DNA from: Amphiura filiformis
Taxonomy: Eukaryota > Echinodermata > Ophiuroidea > Amphilepidida > Amphiuridae
Assembly: GCF_039555335.1 (NCBI RefSeq)
Contig: NC_092641.1
Span: forward strand, 30,130,848-30,194,847
Direction: 5' to 3'
Length of the DNA: 64,000 nucleotides
The position numbers and the translations under genes are program-made. Below the pieces are notes generated by a model. That model was not told the DNA's origin, searched no databases, and worked only from the letters and a program-made list of their open reading frames with translations. Shown in pieces: positions 31,742-41,552 of the stretch (its first letter is position 1; each line of letters begins with the position of its first letter).

Positions 31742-33787
31742 GCACTCAAAGCCATGATAACCGACCGTCTGAGGAGTAAAGGCCTCCCTCTGATAGCCTG
31801 CGCTCATACAAGAGGATTTCAGCTTGAGAACATCATCAATGGCATAGTTGAGAGTCATAGAGTTACATGCAAACAATCCAAACAGGTTCAACACCAAGGG
31901 AATACCTCACTACATGAAGTTGACAATGATGAAAATGAGGTCCAGGAAGCATCTCGGTTGATAGAAGAATTGAGTAGTGCTTTAACTCAATCAATACAGC
32001 AACATTCTGGGTCTGACAAGGCAAAAGCTACTGGTATTCGACAACAGAGGAAGAGACACATGGGAGATACAGAGTCTGGTGCATCTCCTGAGCACAAAAA
32101 GGCGAAGAGGGCACCGAAAGGGACAGTATATCCGTGTGCAAAATGCAACACAACTTTTAGCATGCAAAAAGATCTGATTAAGCACTACAATATTGTGCAT
32201 TCACTAACTAGGCCCTTTAAATGTGATCAGTGTGAATCATGGTTTAAAGTTAACAGCGATCGCACTAAGCACTTCAAGGCAGTGCACTTAAATGAATACA
32301 ACTTTTATTGTTCTATTTGTAACAGGGGAACGCATACAAAGAAAAAGTTAATTGAACATGAAAACACTCATTTAAAAGATGAAGATAAGCCTATAAAATG
32401 CAAGTATTGCAATAAGGGGTTTCCATCGGCCACAAAGGATTTAAAAATTCATGTTAGAACACATGAGGTAGAGACGAAAGTCAAGTGTGAGCTGTGCACT
32501 GCAAGGTTTGTGTCATTCCATGACAGCTACAAAAGTCACATGAAACTCGTACACAAAGCACATGTTAGGTATGAGAGTAATAAATGTTTACTCTGCGACA
32601 AAGAGTTTGGAGAATATAAACAGCGCCCTCTTCTAATGGAACACATGAAGGAAAACCATAGCGACATGGGATTCGCTTGCAAAGAGTGCGGAAGGAAATT
32701 TACTACCGCAGCAAAGTTGGCAACTCATGAGCAAAGTGAACACATGATTGAACAAATAGAGGAAGATGCCACCACCGACGAGGAGAGTACTATAGAGGCT
32801 TCGAAAATTGCCACCAAAAGTTTCGCAGAAGAAATAGATTCACCTTCAAAGAAAGGTGAAGTTGAGAGCAAACAGTTGAGAGAAAAGAGTCTCCAACCTG
32901 AAATATGCACAACAGTAAACAGCAATAACTTTGGGCATACAGCTGGTCGAAAGTATTTATCAGCTCCCGGTCACCCGAAAGTTGAAAGGGCAAGTAGACC
33001 AATTGAAGGTAGCAATCAAGTTAAGAGCAAACATGCAGTAGAAAGTCACCAAACTAAAGTAACTGAACCGAGAAACAGAAACACTGTGGAAGATGGGATG
33101 AAGAAGAGACGGTGCATAGTACTCAGATCAGAAGGCAAAAATGATGATGACAAGATGGTAAGGAGGAGTACTACCACAGCAAAAAAATCACAAGAGAACC
33201 AACATGATAGCAACAAAATCTCAGGGCAACTGGAAAACGCAGGAAAAGTTTGCAGCAAACCACAGCTCCAGATATGCTTACCGCCCGGTGCAATTTCGGG
33301 AGGTAAAGTAAGAAATTTTGCACCCAATCCGGACCAAGTTAAGGAGATGATTCGGACAGGAAAAATTACAATATCCATGAAAGTTCCTGTGACAACGTTG
33401 GGAACACCAGCATCTGGGCAGACACCATCATCTGCATCTCTTCAACAGAATACCGGTAAAACACTGGTTCTAGTGGACAGTGCGTTTACTCCAGATTCGT
33501 CTGGACCAAGAGTGGATGCTAGAGCTACCAGCGGATCAAATTCAGATAGAAAACAATTATCTTCATCAAAAGGAGATACCCATAAAGCTTTTCCTATAGG
33601 TGACAAAAATGACACTTCTCCTCCCTCTAGTGTGCATGCCTTAAAGGATGACAAAGCTATAAAGTCTGATACCAAGGCTACATTCTCATCTATGCTTGAT
33701 ATTATGGGGAAAACGTCAAATGTGCAGCATAAAGTCGGCACTACAAAGGCGGGCAGTGTTGCTGAGTTAAAAAAAAAAAAAAAATAA
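31742..33787 (+). CDS. Zinc-finger gene B, main exon (seven C2H2 fingers)
   Basis: The acceptor TTTTCAG|GCACTC and phase match gene A. With the first exon the protein is about 729 residues. The ALKAMITDRLRSKGLPLIAC segment is unchanged. Seven fingers follow from about residue 180, e.g. CAKC...HYNIVH, CDQC...HFKAVH, CELC...HMKLVH and CKEC...HEQSEH. The eighth finger of A and roughly 110 residues of polar linker are absent: EHMIEQIEEDATTDEESTIE joins directly to text matching A after KIDS. The conserved PQLQICLPPGAISGGK/ITISMKVPVTTL motif is present, with five extra residues (VRNFA). Nuclear nucleic-acid binding is expected. The frame ends at TAA 33785-33787, directly after a 16-A run (LKKKKK-stop). 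Confidence 0.85.
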   Translation, partial: ALKAMITDRLRSKGLPLIACAHTRGFQLENIINGIVESHRVTCKQSKQVQHQGNTSLHEVDNDENEVQEASRLIEELSSALTQSIQQHSGSDKAKATGIRQQRKRHMGDTESGASPEHKKAKRAPKGTVYPCAKCNTTFSMQKDLIKHYNIVHSLTRPFKCDQCESWFKVNSDRTKHFKAVHLNEYNFYCSICNRGTHTKKKLIEHENTHLKDEDKPIKCKYCNKGFPSATKDLKIHVRTHEVETKVKCELCTARFVSFHDSYKSHMKLVHKAHVRYESNKCLLCDKEFGEYKQRPLLMEHMKENHSDMGFACKECGRKFTTAAKLATHEQSEHMIEQIEEDATTDEESTIEASKIATKSFAEEIDSPSKKGEVESKQLREKSLQPEICTTVNSNNFGHTAGRKYLSAPGHPKVERASRPIEGSNQVKSKHAVESHQTKVTEPRNRNTVEDGMKKRRCIVLRSEGKNDDDKMVRRSTTTAKKSQENQHDSNKISGQLENAGKVCSKPQLQICLPPGAISGGKVRNFAPNPDQVKEMIRTGKITISMKVPVTTLGTPASGQTPSSASLQQNTGKTLVLVDSAFTPDSSGPRVDARATSGSNSDRKQLSSSKGDTHKAFPIGDKNDTSPPSSVHALKDDKAIKSDTKATFSSMLDIMGKTSNVQHKVGTTKAGSVAELKKKKK

Positions 33788-34144
33788 ATCTCAGTGAATA
33801 ATTCAGGAACTTATTTCCCAAAACCTATGCCTGCTTCTACGAATTCAAATGTCGTTCTTGTGGACAATGTCTCTAATCCATCCACAAGTTTACTAAGATT
33901 ACAAAATGATACTACAGGATCTTCCTCTTCCAGTACACAAAATCTGTCACATACAACAGCATCAACTGCATCCATCATGTCCACCCCAAAAGTTCAATCA
34001 CCTACATTAAAACAAGAGAATGTCAGTGAGCCACATAAGATCAGCCCGCGAAGACCAATCATCTTATTGAGACAAACAGGTTCCCCAGTGAAACCAGCAT
34101 TAAAGCCTGGCACCAATGTGGGTAAACAATCTACATCACAATGA
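33788..34144 (+). pseudogene. Open C-terminal extension of gene B beyond an in-frame TAA
   Basis: After the TAA the same reading frame stays open for 118 codons (ISVNNSGTYFPKPMPASTNS to PALKPGTNVGKQSTSQ-stop). The part STQNLSHTTASTASIMSTPK/VQSPTLKQE is homologous to gene A's detached tail. The frame is kept, so a single AAA-to-TAA change, or an indel of a multiple of three in the A run, separates it from the main ORF. Alternatives are stop readthrough, polymorphism or an assembly error in the homopolymer. I mark it as a probable lost or conditionally read tail. Confidence 0.6.
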
Positions 34145-34212
34145 CTCTTAAATGAGGCAGTTTCCTTCAGATAGCTATGATGAGTCTTCTCTACCAAACA
34201 ATGTCAAATCTA

Positions 34213-34218
34213 AATAAA
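34213..34218 (+). terminator. Candidate polyadenylation signal of gene B
   Basis: AATAAA lies about 70 bp after the distal stop (34142-34144). Another AATAAA overlaps the internal stop at 33783-33788, so premature polyadenylation within the coding region is conceivable. Confidence 0.45.
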
Positions 34219-34375
34219 AAGGTCTAATTTTTGTGAACTAAATTATTTCATTTTATGAAAACAAAAAATTTAAGAAAAAAGTCGTAAGTTTGTAAAATAC
34301 TCCAATATTATCTAATAACAGCTTATAAGTTAAAACAACTACAGCCTGTCTCAAAAAAAATATGCTTACTTTTAA

Positions 34376-35134
34376 GGGGGTTCGAAACGATGTTTCTGGA
34401 AAACAGAAACTGAATTTAGAACCATTTGAATAGATTGAATAAGTTAAGCTAAATACACTGAGCAAAATAGTTTTTGTTTGAAGGAAATCGGACATACGGT
34501 TGTCAAGATATACATGTTTTTAGTTTCTTTGTATTCTATTGTTTTTGCCAATATATTGATGAAGTTAATGAGGAAAATTGGCATAATGCTCATGAATATT
34601 CATGTTTGCCAATATTATACCAATATCTTATGAATAAACCTTCATACTACTTTTATTTTATATGATTTTGACATGAAACTTTGCCAATGTGTTTCTATGG
34701 CCTAAAACACTAACATGTGATTTTCCCGCCCATCTAATTTGCATATTTGCATAATTAATTAGCATTATACTTAAAGCTAATTAATTATGCAAGTTAAAAT
34801 CACATGTTAAAGGCTTAGTTCATAGAGACACATTGGCAAAGTTTCAGGTCAAAATTTTAAAGGTAAAAGTAGTATGAAGGTTTATTCATAAAATATTGGC
34901 AAAATATTGGCAAAAATTAATATTAATGAGCACATTTTGCCAATTTTCCTCATTAACTTCATCAATATATTGGCAAAAACAATAGAATACAAAGAATCTT
35001 TCAACAGCAATATCTCAAAAACCGTTTGTCCGATTTGGCTCAAATTTTGGAATTAAGATTATTTTGCATATCTCTCTGCAACAAGTCTATTTTAATCTTA
35101 ATCAGAGCAACTTGATTTTGCCTTTCGTACCACC
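34376..35134. mobile_element. TTAA-flanked foldback element
   Basis: TTAA flanks (34372-34375, 35135-35138) enclose arms of about 350 bp that are inverted copies. Shared words include AATCGGACATACGGTT/AACCGTTTGTCCGATT, TGCCAATATATTGATGAAGT and ACCTTCATACTACTTTTA. Ends are GGGGGTTCGAAACG and CGTACCACC. The centre at about 34760 holds TAATTTGCATATTTGCATAA. Confidence 0.85.
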
Positions 35135-35261
35135 TTAACAACGAAAGGGTGAAATCACAATTGTGCCACTTTTATTAGGGAAGAGGGCTGTACACGTTGT
35201 TAACTAAACATCTCGAGATTAAAAAGAGCAAATTGAACAGATTAAACGGTATTTGAGAGCT

Positions 35262-36618
35262 GGGTCATTATTGTATTCTGGGGTCCAATAGCGTGACATA
35301 CAGTCAAAATTTCAAAATTGAATATTAATGTCAAAAGTTAGCTTAAATTGAGTGGAATTATATACTCTTTCAAAATCTGCAAAATATTTTCAGCGATGAT
35401 TGCCCAGAAATCTGTACGAAGCACATAACTGTGGAGAAATCACTCTAAAATGTCGCGCATGACCGGACACCAAACATGTTTTAACCCCCTGCTAAACAAA
35501 AAATATAAATGCCAAAATGGCTAAAAAGTTGCAAGTTAAATGTGGTTTAGGAGCTTTTATAGTGTAAAAATAAAATAACATTATAAGAAGTTGCTGTAAC
35601 CTTCAAAACAGCATATTTGCATTTTGGTCAAAATACATGGTCAAAAATTGACCCAAAAGTTAATTATTGGGCCTGTTTTGTACAATTTCTGTCAGTTTAG
35701 ATTAAAAGTTGCCATTTTATGTGGGGCCAGCACAAGTGTGGCATAATAGATAAGTGGATGACTTTCTATAACATCAAGTTTGTGCACATGAGAGAATTTA
35801 AGGTGCCCAGTCGTGTCGCACATAACTGGACACCAAATCATTTGGTGTCCAGTTATGACTGACAATAACAAGCTATCTGTAATTATGTCATACTTTGAAA
35901 AGTGTATTTGACCTGCAAATTTATCTAAACATATCACACTGTTGTTTTAAGTATTCATTGTTTATCAGATACCCAATTTTTAAAAATTATGACATATTTT
36001 TCATTTTCATGTGTCGGTCATAACTCGGTGTCCAGTTTGTCGTACAATATCCAGCTTTAACTTTAATTCAACTTATTTTGCAATTTCCATTTGTCAGTCA
36101 TATATTTAAACATGTCATAATATATCATTTGAAGTATTTGTTGTTTACAAATTACCCCATTTTCAAAAAATATAGCACATTTTGCATTTTTACATGTCGG
36201 TCATAACGTCGCGCATAACGCGGACACCAAAATATGTACTTTGCGTAAGCGCTGTCTTTGTTAACAGATGTTTTGTCTCTAACATTTCTTTCATAATACA
36301 ATTTTAGTATACATCCTATTCACTCAATAAGACCAAAAAAAATAAGCAATGGTCACATATAAATGAAACTAACAGGCAACCAGATGTAGATGATCTTTTT
36401 TGTCACAAGTGGTGTCCATGATTTTCGAGACCTTGCACGTAATAAAAATTAAAAATAGCTGTTAACAATTTCTTTTTTGAAAGTTTTTAGTAATAACCCA
36501 CTTGTTTTGTATAAAAAATTACAAACAGGCCAAATACCTGTTAGTTTTCAAAATTCAGGGCAAATTATGTGTCGGTCATAACCGGACACCATTGGACCCC
36601 AGAATACAATAATGACCC
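35262..36618. mobile_element. Nested element with GGGTCATTATTG ends and 4-bp TSD AGCT
   Basis: Ends GGGTCATTATTGTATTCTGG and its complement are perfect for about 28 bp. AGCT is duplicated (35258-35261, 36619-36622), and the related copy near 9985 shows the empty site GAGAGCTAAGAC. The interior repeats ATAACTGGACACCAA and TGTCGGTCATAAC and has a palindrome around 35815-35870. No transposase is visible in 1357 bp. Confidence 0.8.
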
Positions 36619-36718
36619 AGCTAAGACTGCTCTTGACGTTGATGTAAGCATCGTGTCACAACGGTATTTTCTAATTGCCAAAGAGGGCACTTGCACAATA
36701 TTTTTGAGACAGGCTGTA

Positions 36719-37187
36719 TGTACTAACAACTTAATCTAATGATCGATTGCTATAGTTCATTTGGCTTCCTCCAAGCACTGACATCAGTTACATACAGTTA
36801 CTTTGTGTGTGTCATAGACGCACCATCTCTAGTCGCGCTTGCAACATGCCAGTTTTTTTAATCAACTCACAAGATTTAATGGCACGCCAACTGGAGCACG
36901 CGCTGATGTCGCTGCCTCAAGAAAGTCAAATAAACTGTAGAAGAAATGAAGAGTTCAATTCAAGTGTCATTTTCAAACTTTTTTAGATTTGGCCACCAAC
37001 ATGTCCCTTGTGATACTGGCTTTAAATTGACACACTGCTCTAGGTGAAATTTTTGAAATGTGATCAAAAGTAGTCATATTTTTCCATTATTTTCTCCATA
37101 TTTGACCACTTATGTATAGTTGCCAATATCTTTTAGAATTCAGAAAACAATTAAAGTATATGTATTGCATTTGAGCTCTTCAAATGC
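36719..37187. other. Interval without recognised features
   Basis: Ordinary sequence with GTGTGTGTCATAGACGCACC and no open frame of note lies between two mobile elements. Confidence 0.4.
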
Positions 37188-37195
37188 TTGAAACG

Positions 37196-37388
37196 TAGTG
37201 GCATAGCTAGGACTTTTTTAGATGAATGGAGGGAAGAAAACTTTCAAGGGGGAACAAACTTTGACGAAAATGTGCTAAAAGTACAAAAAAAAGACCGGCA
37301 AATCTTAAATATCAGGGCAGCCAGTATCCCAAAGCGGGGCAAGACTTCTGAGATGGGGCATCTGCCTCCCTTCTTGGCTATGCCACTG
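37196..37388. mobile_element. Degenerate hAT-type MITE
   Basis: Ends TAGTGGCATAGCTAGGA and TTGGCTATGCCACTG are inverted copies of a CAGTGGC(G/A)TAGC terminus. Flanks TTGAAACG and TTGAAATA agree at six of eight bases. The 193-bp copy is old. Confidence 0.65.
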
Positions 37389-37468
37389 TTGAAATATGTA
37401 CCGTTACATGTAATATGTACTTGCAAAATTATTATAAATCCAAGTGTTCGCAATGATTTTATAGTTAA

Positions 37469-38592
37469 GTGGTACTACACTCCTTGATAAATTTGTGACT
37501 ATTTTTGCATTTTTCTCAAAAAATAATAACACATTGGTAACGAAAGTTATGTATATTATAGGGGCAAGAAATCCAATTACTACACTGGAATTTCAATGAC
37601 TCAAGACAAGCGATACGTTATTTATGATAAGAAACGAGGTACCGCTAGAATGTACCTTTTCTTAACATATATATATATAATGAACCACTTGTCTTGAATC
37701 ACTGAGATCTCAGTGAAGTAATTGGATTCTTACTTACTTACTCTTACTCCGTCGACTCTTGCTCCCTCTTGCTGTCGGGCATCAATGATGGCTCGCCATA
37801 ACCGCCTGTCCTGCATGCTGGTCTCAATTTCTGCAACTGTGTATCCTGTGTCTTGTTGAAGCAGGTCCACATAGGTCTTCTTGGGACGTCCTTTGGTTCG
37901 TTTTCCTTGGGTGGGCTTCCATGTAACCAGATCAGATGTAATCCTCCCTTTGGCTCTCTTACAGTGTCCCGCAAACCGTAGCCGTCTTGTGCTGATTTTT
38001 GAGGTCACAGGTGGAATGTCCCCATACAATTCCTTATTGGTCATATGCATTTTCCAGCTCACATTTAGTGCTGATCTTAACATTCTTGTATAGCAGCCAT
38101 CCATTGCTTTGCCAATTTTCTTGGTAATGGTCCAGGTTTCACAACCATACAGCAGGACGCTTTCTACAGTAGCTTGGAATAGGTGTGTTTTGAGGTGTCT
38201 GGGTAGAGACGATTTCAATTATTATTGAGCTTGTTACAAGCTTTCCATGCCATTGCCTTTCTTACTCTGATGTCTTGCTCAGTACTTCTGACCCACGACC
38301 CCAAGTACTTGAAGTCTTTTACTTCTTCCAGGAAGCTGCCATCCTCGGTTTGGATTTCAACATCTGTTGAATGGTTGTACACCATGAATTGTGTTTTCTT
38401 TGCATTCATGTGTAATCCTACACGAAGTGCAGCGTTTTCTACGTTTTTGAGCAGTTCCTGTGCTTGGTTGGCAGTATCAGATAGTAGCGCAATGTCGTCT
38501 GCGAATAATATACGTAACTTTTGTTACCAGTATGTTGTTATTTTTTTGGTCACAAAATTTATCAAGGGGTGTAGAAACAGTGTAGTACCACC
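37469..38592. mobile_element. TTAA-type foldback element disrupted by a LINE
   Basis: Arms 37469-37560 and 38505-38592 are inverted copies (TGGTACTACACT, CTTGATAAATTTGTGAC, TGGTAACGAAAGTTATGTAT). Flanks are TTAA (37465-37468) and TGAA (38593-38596). The ends TTAAGTGGTAC resemble the right end of 34376-35134 (complement TTAAGGTGGTACG), so they may be one family. The LINE fragment 37735-38512 lies inside. Confidence 0.65.
37735..38512 (-). pseudogene. 5'-truncated LINE reverse transcriptase fragment
   Basis: On the minus strand the frame begins at about 38510 with RILFADDIALLSDTANQAQ, whose FADD is the catalytic motif, and continues MNAKKTQFMVYNHSTDVEIQ and FKYLGSWVRSTEQDIRVRKA. Near 38216 a frameshift (AATAATAATTG) interrupts it. 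The C-terminal part then runs SVLLYGCETWTITKKIGKAM, RRLRFAGHCKRAKGRITSDL and KGRPKKTYVDLLQQDTG to 37730. The 3' end is a (TAAG)n-type tail (plus strand TTCTTACTTACTTACTC). LLYGCETWT and the RGRPKK-like box are typical of RTE-related endonuclease/reverse-transcriptase elements. It is non-functional because of truncation and the frameshift. Confidence 0.85.
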
Positions 38593-38609
38593 TGAATGTT
38601 CGTTAATAA

Positions 38610-39158
38610 TACAAGATTAATGTTGCCTTTAAATATTTTGTCCTTGCATTCATTACTTGTCAATAGATTTATCAGCTTCTTTGGTATATAAAAGGGGCAA
38701 AGAAAGAGAGTTTTATTGCATTTTTGGCTTCTGTACGTGTGCCTTTCGTTCTTTTTTCCCTGAAACCAAAAAAGGTCTCTAATCGACAGATCCCATGCAC
38801 TATGCATCCATTTTTATTTTACCTAATAGCTGCATTGAATGTTCAGCTGCATATTTCTGCAGATACGGCCTAGGTCGGTTTATGCACCGTTTGGGTCAGA
38901 TTTTTAAAAGGTCGGGCGCGGGGTGTATTTTGGGGGAGAGACTTCCAAAAAGGACCTTTTTCTAATGAAAAGTACACTTACGCAGATTTTTGTTCTCTCT
39001 CTTTTTTTTCTTTTTTTTTGAAAACGTAGACCTAAACACCCGGTACCCTTATTAATATTTTAATACCGTATCAGCAAAGAGTGGACGTATCGTACATTTC
39101 TCCCACATTTTGGACCTTTTTGTTGGAGAATATTGCCAAAGATTTGTCAAAATTAACA
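38610..39158. other. Interval without recognised features
   Basis: AT-rich sequence with T runs near 39000-39020 and no convincing frame or paired repeat. Confidence 0.4.
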
Positions 39159-39160
39159 TA

Positions 39161-40182
39161 CAGGGTGTCCCAAAAAAGAGGCCCCTCATTGCGCCCTATT
39201 TTTCTCCTATTTCTAAAAGGTTCATCAAATATATTTTGGTATGTAAAGAAACATTGAGTCGTTAGCTTTAATAAACCAAAACAATTATATCGATCGGCTC
39301 ACAACTTTTGAAGATATCCTCTTTTAAAGAAATGTACCCGTTTTTCACTCTGTCCACGGAGAACGTTTGGCTACTTCAAAGATTTAAAAGTAGTACACAT
39401 ACCATGCATGAATATCAAACATTCCTCAAAGATAACTTTATAAAAATAACTTTATTTATGGAATGGGCTTTACCGGTGGGTTTATGGGCAATGGATTTTG
39501 TTAATAGTGTCATCAATTTGTTGTTAAAATGGATGCCGAATGGGACTTCTTTTGCTTATGCTTGCAATTACTTATTTTTTTCTTGGTTATTTATGCCTTT
39601 TTGTTTTATTATGTTTCTTACTTTCTTACTTTGTTGTTTCTTGCTTTCTTTTTTTATTTACAACACAAGTCATTTCTCTTTTAGGATAAAAGGTAGCCCT
39701 AAAAGACTGTTTGGTTTGTCTTTGGTTCTTCTGAAGTGAGTTTACTGTGGTGCTCTGCCCTCTACCTGATTGCCTCCTTGGCGAATACAGGTTTCAGCCC
39801 TGGTCCTCATTGCATCAATTGCGTTGCATACCATCCTTGTTCGCCGGATACTTGCGAATGCATTCAGTAATACGTTTGCGACGATCTTGAGTTTTGCCAC
39901 AAAGGAATAAAATCAAGTGGTGTGAGGTCTGGTGATCGTGCAGGGCACTCCACAGCATGAGCCATCTCAACCACTCTGTTTGCTATCCGTGGACAGAGTG
40001 AAAAACGGGTACTTTTATTCAAAAGGGCATATCTTCAAAAGTTGTGAGGCGATTGAAATAATTGTTTTGGTTTATTAAAGCTAACGATTAAAGGTTTCTT
40101 TACATACCAAAATATATTTAATCAACCTTTCAATAGGAAAAAAGAGGGCGCAATGAGGGGCCTCTCTTTTTGGGACACCCTG
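39161..40182. mobile_element. Mariner-type element with ~200-bp TIRs
   Basis: Ends CAGGGTGTCCCAAAAA and TTTTTGGGACACCCTG are flanked by TA (39159-39160, 40183-40184). The inverted arms 39161-39359 and 39987-40182 are nearly identical (GAGGCCCCTCATTGCGCCCT, TATATTTTGGTATGTAAAGA, CGTTTTTCACTCTGTCCACG). The interior retains a transposase scrap on the minus strand. A 143-codon plus-strand frame that crosses the left TIR has no transposase motif and is taken as chance. Confidence 0.9.
39745..39975 (-). pseudogene. Mariner-type transposase C-terminal remnant
   Basis: Minus-strand translation gives VVEMAHAVECPARSPDLTPL followed by DFIPLWQNS. The W/CP-x-RSPDLTPLDF-x-LW box is the region around the third catalytic aspartate in mariner-type transposases. 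The remainder (MHSQVSGEQG, MQ-stop-GPGLKPVFAKEAIR) is broken by stops. It confirms the superfamily of the surrounding element; it is inactive. Confidence 0.75.
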
Positions 40183-40189
40183 TAGCAAT

Positions 40190-40290
40190 GTTACATTGTG
40201 ATTTGCTATCTACTGCTGATAGAAGTGTTACACTGTGACATGCTATCTACTGCTGATAGAAGGGTTACATTGTGACATACTATCTACTGA
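40190..40290 (+). repeat. 36-bp tandem repeat GTTACATTGTGACATGCTAT
   Basis: Two and a half units of GTTACATTGTGACATGCTAT plus CTACTGCTGATAGAAG follow the mariner-type element. A related single unit is at 25124-25155. Confidence 0.8.
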
Positions 40291-40886
40291 ACGCTGCTGC
40301 CTGGAAAAATTAATTTCGCTTCAAACGGGGAAGAACACGCACGATCCCGAACTTTACCCGCACAATTTATATTTTTTCAGGAGAAATACGCATAAAAAAT
40401 TGCAACGAGTGTCAACTTGTAATGTAATAATTATTCTCTTCGAATGGAGATAAACTTGTTTTTGCAATAGATCTGCCCTTTATAAGGGGTTAACCCTATC
40501 GGTTTAGGATATGGATCTTCAAACTTGTGCATAATTTCAAATATCGTCCCCTTTATCATTGTTTATGCATCTATGTGAGAAAACGAGAACATTTTCAGTG
40601 TAAATGTGAATAATTTAGCACAATTAGCAAGCCAATACGTTGCACGCATGAATTGCATCATGGTCCGGCATCCAGACACAACTGTGCTGTACCACGTTGA
40701 GTGTTTCGCGATACCACTACGCCCATCGTTCTTGTGACAATATCTTATTCTTTTTATTTGACCCTGAACTATTTCCTTTTAATTTTGTGTAGGCCTATCA
40801 TCAGGTACATTTTACACAATTTTATGATTTTTTGTTAATGGAAAACAAAATTTTTTTCTCTATTTAATATTTAATTAATTGATTAA

Positions 40887-41548
40887 GGGCTGGGGTATGA
40901 ACGTTTGGACAGTATTTATTGTGGGACATTAGAGCACATCAGACATATCGAATTGCATTCTGAATACGAAGAATGTCATTCTGATATCAAATAATTTTGA
41001 TTTTTGAAATTCGCAATTTAATACACATTTTATGGCAAATCATTAAAATTGATATTTAACAGTACTTAAAGTAAACTTTATAAATCTGATGATTTATACT
41101 TAAAGTGTATATGTAGGTGGGATGAAAAGCCGACGATCAATTGAAAATTTTGACCTTTCGTATTGAAGATATGAATTTTTTTACCCAAAACACCCAAAAA
41201 AATTAGGCCTTTTTGGGAAAAAAATCCATATCTTCAATATGAAAGGTCAAAATTTTCAATTGACTGTCGGCTTTTCCTCCCTGCTACATACACTTTAAGA
41301 ATATGTCATTAGATTTATATATATAATTTACTTCGAGGACTGTTATATATATATCAAAAATGTGAAAAATATCAAATTTTTATAATTTGTCATAAAATTT
41401 GTATTGTATTGTGATTTTCAAAAAATGAAAATTATTTGATATCAGAAAGACATGCTTCGTATTCAGAATGCAATTTGATAGGTCTGAGGTGCTCTCATGT
41501 CCCAAAAAAAATACTGTCGAAACGCAATAAACGCTCATTTTAGATCCC
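40887..41548. mobile_element. Palindromic TTAA element P, copy 2
   Basis: TTAA flanks at 40883-40886 and 41549-41552. Ends are GGGCTGGGGTATGAACG and GCTCATTTTAGATCCC. The central fold is GAAGATATGAATTTTTTTAC against AAAAAAATCCATATCTTC. It is highly similar to 29001-29671. Confidence 0.88.
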
Positions 41549-41552
41549 TTAA

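Larger units (their letters stand above)
34342..36716. mobile_element. TA-flanked element with CAGCCTGTCTCAAAAA ends, carrying two nested insertions
   Basis: Ends CAGCCTGTCTCAAAAA and TTTTTGAGACAGGCTG are complements, with TA on each side (34340-34341, 36717-36718), as in Tc1/mariner-type elements. Of its 2375 bp, 34376-35134 and 35262-36618 are separate insertions, leaving about 250 bp of host element. A relative without the second insertion is at 9870-10068. Confidence 0.8.

Noticed and set aside
39308-39739. 143-codon plus-strand frame with hydrophobic segments
   Set aside because: It starts inside the mariner-type left TIR, is T-rich, and the true coding remnant of that element is on the minus strand.
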